Source of the DNA: Microbacterium elymi
GTDB taxonomy: Bacteria; Actinomycetota; Actinomycetes; Actinomycetales; Microbacteriaceae
DNA length: 64,000 nucleotides
NCBI RefSeq assembly: GCF_021582895.2
Contig: NZ_CP091139.2
Coordinates: 620,001-684,000 of the forward strand
Direction: 5' to 3'
Below the pieces are notes generated by a model. The model was not told where the DNA came from. It worked only from the letters and a program-made list of their open reading frames with translations, and made no database searches. The translations under genes and the position numbers were made by a program. Below are positions 22,516 to 33,193 of the stretch, piece by piece; the first letter of the stretch is position 1, and every line of letters starts with the position of its first letter.

Positions 22516-22752
22516 TCAGGAATCGTCTTCGGCGCGCAACTCGTCGGGTGACACACGATCGCCATCTTCCGCTGTTTTGGCGGCCCGGAGTTCATCAACA
22601 TCGCGCTTCGCATCAAGCATTTCATGGTCGTGGGCACCGGTCGCAAGCTCCTGCTCGACGGCTCGGAGAATCGTCGGAAGATCGGGCTATCTGTCCGCCA
22701 TCTGAAGATGCGAGAACGCCTCACGCAGGAGCTCGGCCGTCGTCCGGCTCAC
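22516..22752 (-). pseudogene. Broken small gene downstream of nucleotidyltransferase, possibly a decayed HepT-like toxin
   Basis: A GTG at 22752 overlaps the stop of the nucleotidyltransferase gene (GTGA) and starts a frame MSRTTAELLREAFSHLQMAD. It meets TAG after 21 codons. The same frame then stays open for about 57 codons to 22516, with helical, charged sequence (RAVEQELATG, DVDELRAAKTAEDG). Translation coupling suggests it was the partner of the upstream gene, which in MNT/HEPN systems would be a HepT-type RNase. The HEPN RX4-6H motif is not visible. An uncorrected sequencing error is an alternative to true decay. Confidence 0.4.
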
Positions 22753-23220
22753 AGTGCGACCGCCTCCGACATAATCCGGTCGCGGATGTCGGGGCGCAGG
22801 GCCGACTCGGGCACGAGGTCCACGGAGACGCCGAGAAGCTCGGCGAGGCTGCCCTCCAGTCGCTCCAACTGCATGAGGCTCAAGGGCTTTCCCATGCTGA
22901 AGAGCAGATCGACGTCCGAGGCTGCATGTTCCTCTTCAGTGGCCACAGAACCGAACACACGTACCCGAGAGCCGCCCGCATCAGCGACCATCTTGCGCAC
23001 GGCGCCGGCATTCTTCCGCAGTCGCCGCCCAAGCGGAGTCGTTCCATGGAATCGGAGGAGACGAGACACCTCGGGTTGGCTCCGGCCGATCTCGTGCGCA
23101 ATCTCCGCCTGCGTCCGGCCCTCGGCGGCCGCCCGTCGCACTGCCCCCACCAGCTCACGACGAGCAAGCTGCCGTGATCTCATCGCTGTGGCGGGCGATG
23201 TCCGCCAGGCTTGAACTCAT
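22749..23220 (-). CDS. Nucleotidyltransferase (MNT) domain protein with N-terminal HTH, MntA-like antitoxin (one apparent frameshift)
   Basis: About 156 residues starting MSSSLADIARHSDEITAAA, once an extra base near 23169 is removed (GCAAGCTGCC for GCAGCTGCC). Starting instead at 23183 would lose the natural N-terminus. A helix-turn-helix (TQAEIAHEIGRSQPEVSRLL) precedes a minimal nucleotidyltransferase domain with GSVATEEEHAASDVDLLF, the GS...DxD active-site signature. MNT proteins commonly neutralise HEPN toxins by AMPylation. The HTH suggests it also represses its own promoter, which holds a perfect AT-rich palindrome. It lies between ahcY and DUF3499. Confidence 0.8.
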
Positions 23221-23223
23221 ACC

Positions 23224-23249
23224 GTCAGTATAGCAATTACTATACTGAC
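23224..23249 (-). promoter_or_regulatory. Palindromic operator/promoter of the MNT gene
   Basis: Perfect 10-bp arms GTCAGTATAG and CTATACTGAC around CAATTA, four bases before the ATG at 23220. On the minus strand TATAGT (23239-23244) forms a good -10 box inside the palindrome, leaving only about a ten-base leader. A repressor bound here would block the promoter; the HTH of the encoded protein is the obvious candidate. Confidence 0.78.
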
Positions 23250-23322
23250 CGACCCAGGGAGCTGGCGCCTCCTACACGCGGGCGAGTACGGCGAGTCGAA
23301 CCGACTCCCGAGTCGCCGTCGC

Positions 23323-23529
23323 CTACGCCTGCAGCGTCTCGTGCCGTACGACGACCCAGCCGCGCGGCACCGAGAGCCGCTCGGTGTGGATGGCGCACAG
23401 ATCGTGCGCGTGCGGATCGCCCTCGCGCCCCAGCGGGCCCACGGCCGCCATCTGGTCGGAGTAGTCGTATGTCAGGGTCGACACCGCTTCGCGGGCACAC
23501 CCCACCTTGGAGCACAGTCTCTGGCGCAT
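23323..23529 (-). CDS. DUF3499 family small protein
   Basis: 68 residues starting MRQRLCSKVGCAREAVSTLT, with GGAGG upstream. Conserved Cys pairs in CSKVGC and DLCAIHTERLSVPRGW suggest a zinc-ribbon-like fold. The family is conserved across actinobacteria (Rv3258c in M. tuberculosis) and normally sits beside a metallopeptidase-fold gene and whiB2. Here that neighbour is found 9.7 kb away at 33194, beyond a polysaccharide island. Function unknown. Confidence 0.9.
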   Translation of the reverse strand: MRQRLCSKVGCAREAVSTLTYDYSDQMAAVGPLGREGDPHAHDLCAIHTERLSVPRGWVVVRHETLQA

Positions 23530-23640
23530 TTGCCTCCACGGTAGCGGGCCGGGATGCCTCATCCGCCCACCGGCGCGCCGCCGGCGACACACCCCGCGCC
23601 CCACGGGTGCGTCACAGGATGCCCTGGCTACGCTCGTGGG

Positions 23641-25431
23641 ATGCCGAAACCCACCGCTTCTCCTGCGCGCACGCGCCGCCGCTGGCCGCGGATCACCGCC
23701 TGGACCGTGGGCGGCATCCTGCTGGTCCTCATCGTGGGCGGCGTCGTGTTCGCCTTCCAGGCGCGGTCGGTGTGGTCGGACCTGACCGCGGCCAAGAGCG
23801 ACCTGTCGTCGGTGCTGAAGGACGTGAAGAAGGGCGACACCGCCCGGGTGGACGCGACCGCACAGCACGCGCACGAGAAGGCGGCGCACGCCAACGACAC
23901 GGTCGGCAACCCGCTGTGGACGGTCGCCTCGGTCATCCCGTTCGCCGGTCCGAACGTCGACGCCGTCCGGCGGGCCACGCAGGCGACGTACGACCTCGTC
24001 GACGGCGCGCTGCCCCGGGCCTGACGGTCCTGGGCAACCTGCAGGCCGACAACCAGACGGCCGAGGAGGGCGGCGTCGACCTGGCACCGCTGCGTGAGGC
24101 CCAGGCATCCCTCCCCGCGATCAACAAGGCGTTCGCCGCAGCGTACGAGAAGGTCGACGGCATCGATCGCGGCAGCATCCTTCCCGCGGTGGACAACGCG
24201 ATCGGCTCGCTGGTCGACGTGATCGAAGAGGCGACGCCGGCGCTGCGCAATGCCGAGAAGTATCTGCCGACGATCCTCGACATCGCCGGTGGCGACGGCC
24301 CGCGCACCTACATGATCGTGTTCCAGAACAACGCCGAGGTGCGCTCGGCGGCGGGCTGCCCGCCGCCACGGCGATCGTCAACGTCGACGACGGAAAGACG
24401 ACGCTGACCGATCAGACGAGCACCTACAGCTTCCGCCGCGACATCAAGGTCATCGACCCGCCCGAGCAGATGCAGGCGCTGTACGACTCCGAGACGTTCA
24501 CCGGATTCGGCAACTTCACCCGCACACCTAACTTCCCGACCACCGCCGAAGCGTTCAACTCGCTGTGGAACATCACGACCGGGAGCCACCTCGACGGCGT
24601 CGTGACGGTCGACCCCGTCGTGCTCTCGCACATCCTGGCCGTCACCGGTCCGGTCACTGCGGCGGACGGCACGAAGCTCACCTCGGGCAACGTCGTCAAG
24701 ACGCTGCTCTACGACACCTATCAGCGCTACTCGGGCGCGCAGGCAGGACCTGTTCTTCGGGGATGTCGCGTCCCGCGTGTTCACGAAGGTCGCGGCCGGC
24801 AAGTGGGACGTCTTGAAGATGCTCGACGCCCTCGAGCGATCGGTGAACGAGCGAGCGGCTGCACCTCTGGTTCCCGGTGAAGGCCGAGCAGGCGATGGTC
24901 ACCGATCTGGGGCTGGATGGCGCGCTGCCCACCTCGAACAAGGCGTCGACCGAGGTCGGCATCTTCTTGAACGACTATGCGGCCAGCAAACTCGAGTACT
25001 TCATGAAGACGAAGGTCGCCATCACCTGCGACGCGCCCGCGCGCACCGTGACGACCTCTGTCACCATTACCAACGACGTGCCGATGGACGGGATGACCAA
25101 CTACCAGCTCGGCATCCGCAACGTCGGCTACGGCATCCCTCGCCAGTCGTTCATCCTCGACGTCATGTACTTCGCCCCGCCGGGCTCGAAGATCACCGGC
25201 GTCACGCCCGACGCCGACGACCCCGCGGCCACGCGCACCGGCGTCGAGCGCGATCGCAACGTGCAGAGCACCCGCTACTTCGTGGCCAGCGGCGAGACGA
25301 AGACCATCTCGTACACGAGCACCCTGCCCGCCGGTATACTCGGGCCGCTGTCGGTGCGCTACTCGCCGACCGTCACCGACACTCCGGTGTCGATCTCCAA
25401 CTCCTGCGCCCCGCTGTTCGCGGGGAATTGA
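23641..25431 (+). CDS. DUF4012 domain protein, copy 1 (four apparent indels)
   Basis: About 596 residues. The N-terminus MPKPTASPARTRRRWPRITA leads to one membrane helix (WTVGGILLVLIVGGVVFAF) and a large exported domain. Recognisable DUF4012 stretches are FQNNAEVRSGGGLPAATAI, GFGNFTRTPNFPTTAEAFN, VVLSHILAVTGPV and AAGKWDVLKMLDALE. Lost bases near 24015 and 24352 and gained bases near 24745 and 24858 cancel out. A second copy at 45539-47377 has the same layout and guides the corrections. Function is unknown; the family often occurs in actinobacterial envelope-glycan loci. A TACGCT box lies six bases before the ATG, suggesting a leaderless transcript. Confidence 0.88.
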
Positions 25432-25615
25432 GCCCGGCCTGCGGCATCGTCGCCCACGTCGCCGCGCGCTGTCCACTCGGTCTGAGATACTTATGACGTC
25501 ATCGTGCGCAGGAAGGCACGTCAGTGCCAGAGCGACCGTCGCTGCCGGGGTATCGGGCGATCGCCCAATGAGCCGATGACATCCACGACTGCCGCGAAAG
25601 GAAACACAGACCGCG

Positions 25616-27268
25616 ATGACGGACTCGGACACTCGATTCAGCGACATCGCCGAGACGTTCACCCCCATCGATCTGCTCACGCTCCCGACCGAGCGCAGTG
25701 AGGACGATACTGACGCCGAGGTCCTCGTACATCCGCTTCCACGTTCCCTTACGGTCCGATATGCATCCGTTGATGCTGTCCAGCGAATTCTGACGGAAGC
25801 ACAAATAGGCTACTTCGCCGTTCCCGGGTTCTCCCCGTACGGGGCGACTCTCGGCGTACTTGCGGACGACCGTGATGCAGCCATCGAGGCCATACGGAAT
25901 ACCACCGTCAGTGCTGACCGCCCCGCGCATGTCCGTCAGCTCACTCCTGCGCCCACGACCTCACAGCACGGACTGACCAGCACTTCAGTGGACATCACTC
26001 GGCAGCTGAAGAACGCGAAGGTCATCCGAGTCTGGTGGAGCGTCGCCGACCCAACTCAGTCACATGTCTTCGGCGCATCCCATGGGGTTGAGATTGAATT
26101 CTGGACTCGAGACGAGTGGAGGGAAGGAGTTCATTCCTTCGTGGCCCTGTCGGATGAAGACCGACGACATCGGCTTGTTGCGCCCCGACCGAATCGCGCC
26201 ACGAAGATCATCACCGATGAGAGCGCACAAGTCGAGATCGATGCGTCGGCGTTTACGCGGCTGAGCAATCACCGGCGCCCGAGCGGTCTCCGCCTGACCG
26301 CGCGCTCGCAACTCGTCCAGGACCTCCCTGATCAAGTCCGCTTCCCGATCGACGTCGTGTACACATGGGTGGACGGCAACGATCCGGACTGGGAACAGAG
26401 GCGAGCGGCGTATTCCGGTGAACCTATCCACTCCGAGGCCGCCGCCCTGTCACGCTTCGTCAATCGCGACGAACTGCGATACTCGCTTCGCTCGCTCTAC
26501 GCGAACGCCCCATGGATCAATCGCGTCTATATCGTGACGGACGGGCAGTCCCCGGATTGGTTGAGCACCGGTAACGGCGTGGAGATCATCGATCATCGCG
26601 AGATCTTCCCCGACCTCTCCGTCCTTCCAGTCTTCAACTCGCATGCCATAGAGGCCAACCTTCACCGCATCCCGAATCTGTCCGAACACTTCCTCTATTT
26701 CAACGACGACATGTTTTTGGGCCGCCCGGTCCTCCCGAGCAAATTCTTCTTCCCGAACGGACTTGCCAAGTTCTTCCCGTCGCCGACACGAGTACCCTTC
26801 AGCGAGCGGAGCGCGCTGGACTCTCCCGTTGACGCCGCGACCAAAAATGTGCGGGACCTCATCAAGGACTCATTCGGCGTCTCAATCGCCCAGGTCATGG
26901 AGCACGCGCCGTACCCTCTGCTGAAGTCAGTGATCGCTGAGATGGCCGATCGCTATGGCGAAGCATTTGCTAAGACAGCTCGAGCACGTTTCCGTTCCCC
27001 CACAGATATCAACGTCCCGTCGAACTTCGCACACCACTATGCCTTCAACGTCGGGCGTGCAGTGGCATCGAGTCTCTCCTTCAGTTACATCGGCCTGTCG
27101 GTGCGCGACCTCCAGCTCCGACTCGACAGGCTCCGGACGAGGCGTGACGCTGATGCATTCTGCCTGAACGATACGTTCACGGCGGACACAGACCTCGACG
27201 CCCAGCTCGACGTCGTCCGCCCCTTCCTGGATGCCTACTTCCCCATCGCTTCCCCCTGGGAAAAGTGA
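25616..27268 (+). CDS. Stealth-family capsular/exopolysaccharide phosphotransferase
   Basis: An intact 550-residue protein. Stealth region CR1 is FPIDVVYTWVDGNDPDW (near residue 243). CR2 covers RDELRYSLRSLYANAPWI and VYIVTDGQ (from residue 284). CR3 covers SHAIEANLHRIPNLSEHF and LYFNDDMFLG (near 342). CR4-like sequence lies near the end. Stealth enzymes transfer hexose-1-phosphate units to growing polysaccharide, giving phosphodiester-linked capsules. The N-terminal 240 residues are a less conserved extension. The stop overlaps the next ATG. Base composition looks less GC-rich than in the flanking core genes, suggesting acquisition. Confidence 0.92.
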   Translation: MTDSDTRFSDIAETFTPIDLLTLPTERSEDDTDAEVLVHPLPRSLTVRYASVDAVQRILTEAQIGYFAVPGFSPYGATLGVLADDRDAAIEAIRNTTVSADRPAHVRQLTPAPTTSQHGLTSTSVDITRQLKNAKVIRVWWSVADPTQSHVFGASHGVEIEFWTRDEWREGVHSFVALSDEDRRHRLVAPRPNRATKIITDESAQVEIDASAFTRLSNHRRPSGLRLTARSQLVQDLPDQVRFPIDVVYTWVDGNDPDWEQRRAAYSGEPIHSEAAALSRFVNRDELRYSLRSLYANAPWINRVYIVTDGQSPDWLSTGNGVEIIDHREIFPDLSVLPVFNSHAIEANLHRIPNLSEHFLYFNDDMFLGRPVLPSKFFFPNGLAKFFPSPTRVPFSERSALDSPVDAATKNVRDLIKDSFGVSIAQVMEHAPYPLLKSVIAEMADRYGEAFAKTARARFRSPTDINVPSNFAHHYAFNVGRAVASSLSFSYIGLSVRDLQLRLDRLRTRRDADAFCLNDTFTADTDLDAQLDVVRPFLDAYFPIASPWEK

Positions 27269-29255
27269 TGCGGATCGAGTTCCTCCACCAGAACATCTAC
27301 GGTGTCGGTGGCACAGTTCGTTCCGTCATCAACCTGGCGAACGCTCTGGTAGAGCGCCATGACGTCACGATCACATCAGTCTTCCGCCGTGTGGCAGCGC
27401 CGTCGCTCGTCATCGACCGACGGATCCGAGTTCGGTACCTCGTCGATATGCGGCCGGCTGGCGCTGATCGCGGAAACGGCCTACACAACAAGCCCAGCAG
27501 ACTAGTGCCAGCCGCCGAAGAGTACTTCCGACAGTACAGCGAACTGACGGACGAACGCATCGTCCAACATCTCAATCAGTCCCGGTCCGACGTCATCGTC
27601 GGCACTCGTCCCTCGCTCAACCTTCTTGTCGCGGAGTACGGCGCTGAACGGGCCACGCTCGTTGCGCAGGAGCACATGACACACTCGGCCATCCCCCGCA
27701 CTGTCGTGTCTCGGATGCGTGAGGTGTACTCGCGGCTTGACCTCATCACGACAGTCACGGCCGCCGATCGCGATCGCGTCATGGCATCGCTGTCGATGCC
27801 ACCAGGGCGCGTGGAAGTACTGCCAAACAGTATTCCCGAGCCTCTCATTGCCCCCGCTACTCTCGACACAAGGCTGGTCTTCGGCGTAGGCCGACTAGCC
27901 CGAGAAAAGCGCTACGACCTTCTCTTGGATGCCTTCGCGCTCGCGGTCGACGAGTACCCAGGGTGGCGACTGCGCCTCTACGGCGACGGTCAAGCCCGCG
28001 GACAGCTTGAAGCTCACGCCCTGGCACTTGGTGTCAGAGAACTCGTCGACTTCATGGGCGCCGCCATTGACATGGACTCCGAATGGCCTCGCGCATCCAT
28101 CACGGTCTCGACATCCGAGCGGGAGTCGTTCGGGATGACGATCGTCGAGAGTATGCGCAACGGAGTCCCAGTCATCAGCACCGATTGCCCGGATGGACCA
28201 CGTGAGATCATCGACGACAATGCTGACGGCATCCTGACTCCGCTCGGCGACAAGAATGCCATCGCCCGGCAGCTGAACGGATCTCATGGCCGACGACGAG
28301 CGAAGGCAATTGCTCGGCTCGGCTTGCGCGCAAGTCTTCCCAGCGATATGCGCCGGAGAGAGTCGCCGACACATTCGAGCGGCTTGTCCGCGGTCGAGGC
28401 GCCCACACGACGATGCGGAGTCGCGCCCGGAGTGTCATCAAGCATGCGAGAGCGTTCATCCGGCGTCGCCACGCCGCCAGTCCGATGAAGCCAGTGCGTG
28501 TGCTGTCGCAGTCCCCGCAGACGATCGCTGTCACCGGCATCCCTTCTGGCACTTTCTGGAAGAATGCTGCCGGTGATCGTGTCGACCTTGACGAGCACGG
28601 AGAGAGCCGGGTATCGGACTTCACTGCCGGGATTTGGAACCTGCACCGTCCGCTCTCCGCGACACGCTCAGCTCGTGTACGGCCGACCTCGATCGATGCA
28701 CGCGCCCTCGTTGGCCGCCCACCAGCAGCTTCTGCAGGGTTTGAGTGGGGCATCCCGTATCGCACCTTCGACGGCTATGCGGGACTGAAGATCTGGAACC
28801 AGCCTCGACACTCGGAACTGCTCTCAGCGCGATGGGCCAAAGGTGAGCTCATTCTCACGGTGCGAATGTCAGGAGCGTGGAACCGTGACGAGGCCGTGGA
28901 GTTGCTTCTTGCGCGCAGCGCGACCGTTGAGAGCCCGCACACGACTGCGCCTCGCCCGTTCTCACCGACGATGACCTTTTCTGTCGATACTGCGATGCTG
29001 GCATCCCTCTGGCTTGCCCGTTCTGAGACGTTCCACCTCGCGGTTTCCCCTGCAGGAGTCCAAACACAGGCAGTGCCTCTTGCGGCGGTTATGTCCGATA
29101 TTCCTGACCTCCGCCGTCGACGGGTTTTCCCGGAGCGCGAGGTGATTGACGACGTGGACGAGGAGTTGTTCCGGACAACCCCCGCGCGACGCTCCTACGC
29201 CCGTCTTGCATTCGCTCGGGACAATGCCCTAGTGATCCAGCTCTCCGAGCGATAA
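27268..29255 (+). CDS. GT4-type glycosyltransferase with C-terminal extra domain (two apparent frameshifts)
   Basis: About 661 residues starting MRIEFLHQNIYGVGGTVRSV. The GT-B fold glycosyltransferase-1 part shows FGVGRLAREKRYDLLLDAF and STSERESFGMTIVESMRNG, with the nucleotide-sugar EX7E-like site. Extra bases near 28279 and 28323 hide the join to LMADDERRQLLGSAARKSS and a 270-residue C-terminal domain (FEWGIPYRTFDGYAGLKIW). The tail is beta-rich and not recognised. Its counterpart in wall teichoic acid systems would be a TagE/TarM-like glycosyltransferase, but this is a guess. It is coupled to the Stealth gene and its 3' end overlaps the convergent acyltransferase by 27 bp. Confidence 0.82.
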
Positions 29256-30390
29256 TTCCGGACGCTCTACAGCAGCTGGTTCGGACACCTTCGCTACCGA
29301 TGTATCGCGGCCGCCTCGCACGAAGCCTCGCTTCAACAGACTGGTGAATCGCGGGCGTAGCGGACGATCGATCCACCGTTCCACAGCCGCCGCGATCGCC
29401 ACGCTTACCACTACCGCGACGGCGAGCGTGACCCACTTTCCGACGTTGTCGTGAAGGATATCGATGATCCACCAACCCCATGCCTCATGGAAGAGATAGA
29501 GCGGGTAGGTCAGTGCACCGGCATACGAAAGCCACGCAGGCCCCACTCTGCGCAACGGCGTGACCGTTACGGCAGCCACCACCGCGAACATTCCCACAAC
29601 CACAAGCGTCCCCACCAGCGGAGACAGATCCAGGCCCGTGTTCCGCTGGAGAGAAGTCATCACGAAGTTGTCGACGGTTTGCTGTGCGGCGATACAGAGG
29701 TTGTAGATCACAAGGAGCCAACGAATGAGGCTGTGCCCGTTCGAATAGATGAGGTAGAGGGCCATCCCGCCGCAGAAGAGCGGTGCGTACTGTGGCCAGA
29801 GCACCCACGTGAGGAAGTCAACGTGAGTGACTCGCGCGAGCGAGGCCACAAGAGGCCAAAGGAACGCGAAGGCGAGGACTCGACGCTCGGTCAGGCCGAT
29901 CGACAGTAAGCCGCACATAAGCACGTAGAACAGCAGCTCGACCCACAATGTCCAGTACACGCCATCGATGTGCGGCACGCCAAGTCCTTGCCTGCACCAT
30001 CGTGAGATTGGCGAGGAATCCTTGGGGCGACACGGGCTTCAAGAGGCCCGGAGCTATCACGGTTGTGAGGAACGTCGCCGCGATGACGGCGACCCAATAT
30101 GTCGGATACAGACGCGAAACGCGCGAGGTGACGAACTGTGGCACCGTTCGCCCTTGCGCCGACATGAGAATGACGAAGCCACTGATCAGGAAGAATAGCT
30201 GAACACCCAGGGCACCGTACGCCGTGAACTTGGACAGGAACGCAAACTCCTGGGCGGGGAAGACGTCACCCCAGAACTGATGGCGGAACGCGGTGTAGTG
30301 GTAGCCGACAACGGCGAATGCTGCCACCAGTCGAAGGCCGTCGAGCAACCTGAACCGCGTATGCGGCCCAGAGGCAGGTGTGGCCGGCAT
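29229..30390 (-). CDS. Acyltransferase 3 (OafA-like) membrane protein (one apparent frameshift)
   Basis: About 386 residues after removing an extra base near 29998 (CCTTGCC for CCTGCC). It starts MPATPASGPHTRFRLLDGLR. The family signature RLLDGLRLVAAFAVVGYHY, with the catalytic His region, and FFLISGFVILMSA are present. About ten membrane helices follow, ending in ERWIDRPLRPRF. Members O-acetylate or otherwise acylate surface polysaccharides. It likely modifies the polymer made by this island. The 3' end overlaps the convergent glycosyltransferase gene. Confidence 0.88.
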
Positions 30391-30449
30391 GTGATCTCCT
30401 GAGGACGAAGGCGAGAGAGCGTCGTGCCCACAGGAGCACCGCGACGAGT

Positions 30450-33097
30450 CTACAAGCGTGTTCGCAAGAGCACGGGATCTTCGGGGCCCTGTGCCTCAAC
30501 AAGCCCGAGCACGGCGCTGTACACACGCGCGCAGGCACTCGAATCCCAATGAGCGAAAGTATCCTTGGCGCGCTGCTGATAGACAGCTGGCGCACCGTCG
30601 TCGGCGGCGGCCTTCACCGCATGGAGGGCCTCATCGAGGCTGCGGCAGACCGGCCCAAACCCGTCGCGACCGAAGTCGAAATATCCCGGGAAGAGCGTGT
30701 GGTCGACACCATAGATGGCGCCCTCGTCGAACTGCATGTATACGACGGCTTGCCCCGGCGAAGGCGGCGTCGAATGCGACCGATGAATAGTCGGTGAGGA
30801 AGACCGCGGCGCTGCCGATGAGCTCTTGCACGTCCGTGGAGTCGTAGGTGGTGACCGACACGTAGGGCGGAACATCCGCGTACGGGAAGTGCGCCGCCAG
30901 GTTCGGATGGGGCACGAACTTTATTGTGTATCCGCGCTCTGACAGAGCCTTCAAACGCTCATCGTTGAGCACGGCCAGAAGCGATTGAATGAACGGCGAC
31001 TCACGGAATCCGGGCTTCGGCTTGCGCAAGCTGTCCGGTCCGCTCTGCCGGCTGGAACAGGCCGTTCCGCCAGGTCGGCGCGATCACGATCGTCCGTCGT
31101 TCATCGACCGGATTCGCATCGGCGATCCGGCGGAGCTTGTCGAATCGCGGCAGCCCGGTCAACCGCACCTCGCGGTCGGTGAAGACGTAGGGGGAACCAT
31201 CGCCGGCGAGCCCCGCGTACTCCTGGTGGGTCGAGGCGATGAACAGCCGCAATTTCTGGCGGTTCAGCCAAAGTGACAGGTCGTTGTGGATGACGCCGTG
31301 CTGCAGGAACGTGAATGTCCACGGCGCGTCTCGCAGCAGGTATCGGTCGAAGATCGGCCGACTCACATCGATTCCGACGTGGGACGACAGGTACTGCTTC
31401 GTGTTGTTCAGGAGTATCTGGTGGCGCAGAGAGCCATACTCCACCATCCGGAAACCCTCCGACTTGAGTCGGGCGAAATCGGGCGAGTCAGAGCGGAGCA
31501 CGAACCACGCATTCACCTCCGGATGATGCTCGCGCAGCCACCGGTACATGTGCTCGGCGTTGTCACGTGCCATGTCCGCACGATCCATCAACAGCCAGGC
31601 ATCACGGAATTGACGGCCGAATACGGGCATGTGCGCCAGCACCCGCACGGCGGCGGCGCGGCTCAACCATGTGGCTCGGGCGCGGCGCAGCGGCTTCTGC
31701 CCGCGTGTGAGCCGCGCGGCCAGTGACTGCTCGCGAACATGCGCTCCCGTGCGCTTTCGTGCACCGCGGCGCTGAAGCGCCGACAGCCGGGCGGCATCCG
31801 CCTTCTCCGGTGGCGTGCGGCCGTCCGCCAACGCGATGGTGACCGCGGTGTCCGCGACCGACATCAGGAGCCGGCCGGTCGCAGGAACCCAGATGATCCG
31901 CTGATTCAGGACGGGAATGCCGAACGCTTCGAGCACGCGCGTCTTTCCGTGAGCCGGAGTGATCGCCTCGCCGTCGATGGCGACCGTCTCGTCTGGCACC
32001 GCCTCCCAACGCGAATGCCGAAGCTCCACGAGTCCCGCGTCCACGTCGACGTTCACGATGTGCGCCACCGGCGACACGCCGCCCTGCCCGCGAAGTCCCA
32101 ACAGGATGTCGCGGCGCTCGTCGAATGCCGTCTCGGCTCCCACTCTCGCCAGCAAGTCTTCGTCGAAAAGGAGGAGCAGGCCACGCGGCTCAGCCCGGAA
32201 CCTCTCGCCCATCTCGCCGGCCAGCGTGGTAGCGCGCTTGGTCGTGGCATTCTCGAACTCCACGAGCCGGAAGAACTCGCGCGCGGCAAGTCGGTGCCGC
32301 CAGCTGGACCCGGACGACATGTCGGGCTCGACGCGACCGGCCACGTCGTCGAGGAAGGCGAGGTAGTTCTCCCCTGCGCGGCGGATGAAGTCGGTCTGCG
32401 GATCGGTCGATGGCATCGGTCGGCGCAGGTAACGCGCGCCCTCGATCACCCGCAGCTTCTTCGGCGGTGTCTCCAGTAGATCCAGGATGAGGAGGACGTC
32501 GGCATACGACCCCAGTGCCGTCCCGCTCGCGGGGACCGGACGGCGACGAAACACCAGGCGGCTGACATCGGACGGCAGTCCGATGAGAGCTTCGTCCAGC
32601 CTGGTCAGGCTCGGCTCGCGGGCGGGATTTGTCGCCGTGCTCCGGCCGATCGCCACCGAGGGCACCGCGAAGACATCGGCTTCGTCTCCGTAGGCGTCAA
32701 CTGCGGAACGAATCGCAGCCACATAGCCTTCCCCGAGTCCGTCCCGAGCATTCGGAAAGGTGACCCAATCGCCCGTCGCGTGTGCAAGACCCTCGCGGCG
32801 CGCGATCGCGATGTCGACACTCGCCGAGCTGATGACTTCGGCTTGAATCCCGTGGACGCCAACGCGTGCCGCGACCTTGCCCTGGAGTGCGGGGTCGCCT
32901 GCGACCACGAAGATGCACTCAGTATCGACGGAGAGCGTTTGGGTGGCCAGAGTTCCCAAAAAGTACTCGAGGTTGGGGCCCGTGCCGCGCACGGGGACGA
33001 TCAACGAGAGGGCGGCCGAAGTCATGTGTGCGCGATCGTTCGTTCCTGTGTCTGTCCCACCCGATTCGAGATCGGAAATTCGTGAGACGCGTCTCAT
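30450..33097 (-). CDS. GT2-like/CDP-glycerol glycerophosphotransferase fusion 1 (two apparent frameshifts)
   Basis: About 881 residues. The N-terminal GT-A domain (LSLIVPVRGTGPNLEYFLGT, ATGDWVTFPN) looks degenerate. The C-terminal TagF/TarL-type domain has AWLLMDRADMARDNAEHMY, FLQHGVIHNDLSLWLNRQ, APTWRNGLF, KFVPHPNLAAHF and FLTDYSSVAFDAAFAG. Such domains polymerise glycerol- or ribitol-phosphate from CDP-activated donors. Extra bases near 31021-31034 and 30760 were removed. ATG 33097 follows a TAGAAT box (33107-33112), suggesting a leaderless start. ATG 33025 (MTSAALSLIVPV) is the alternative and fits the domain start better. It is the last gene of the first island. Confidence 0.87.
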
Positions 33098-33112
33098 ATC
33101 CCGTTGATTCTA
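33083..33112 (-). promoter_or_regulatory. Promoter with 14-bp palindrome before the first phosphotransferase gene
   Basis: TAGAAT at 33107-33112 (minus strand) is a good -10 box. The perfect palindrome TGAGACGCGTCTCA at 33083-33096 lies just downstream of the expected start site and covers the ATG at 33097. It resembles a repressor site, but no regulator is identified. Confidence 0.5.
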
Positions 33113-33193
33113 CCCGTGTCATCGACGGGCCGATGGAGGCCCTCCGCACGTTGGAGACTCCGAGCGATCTCCGGGCGCCCGTAGGATGGACGA

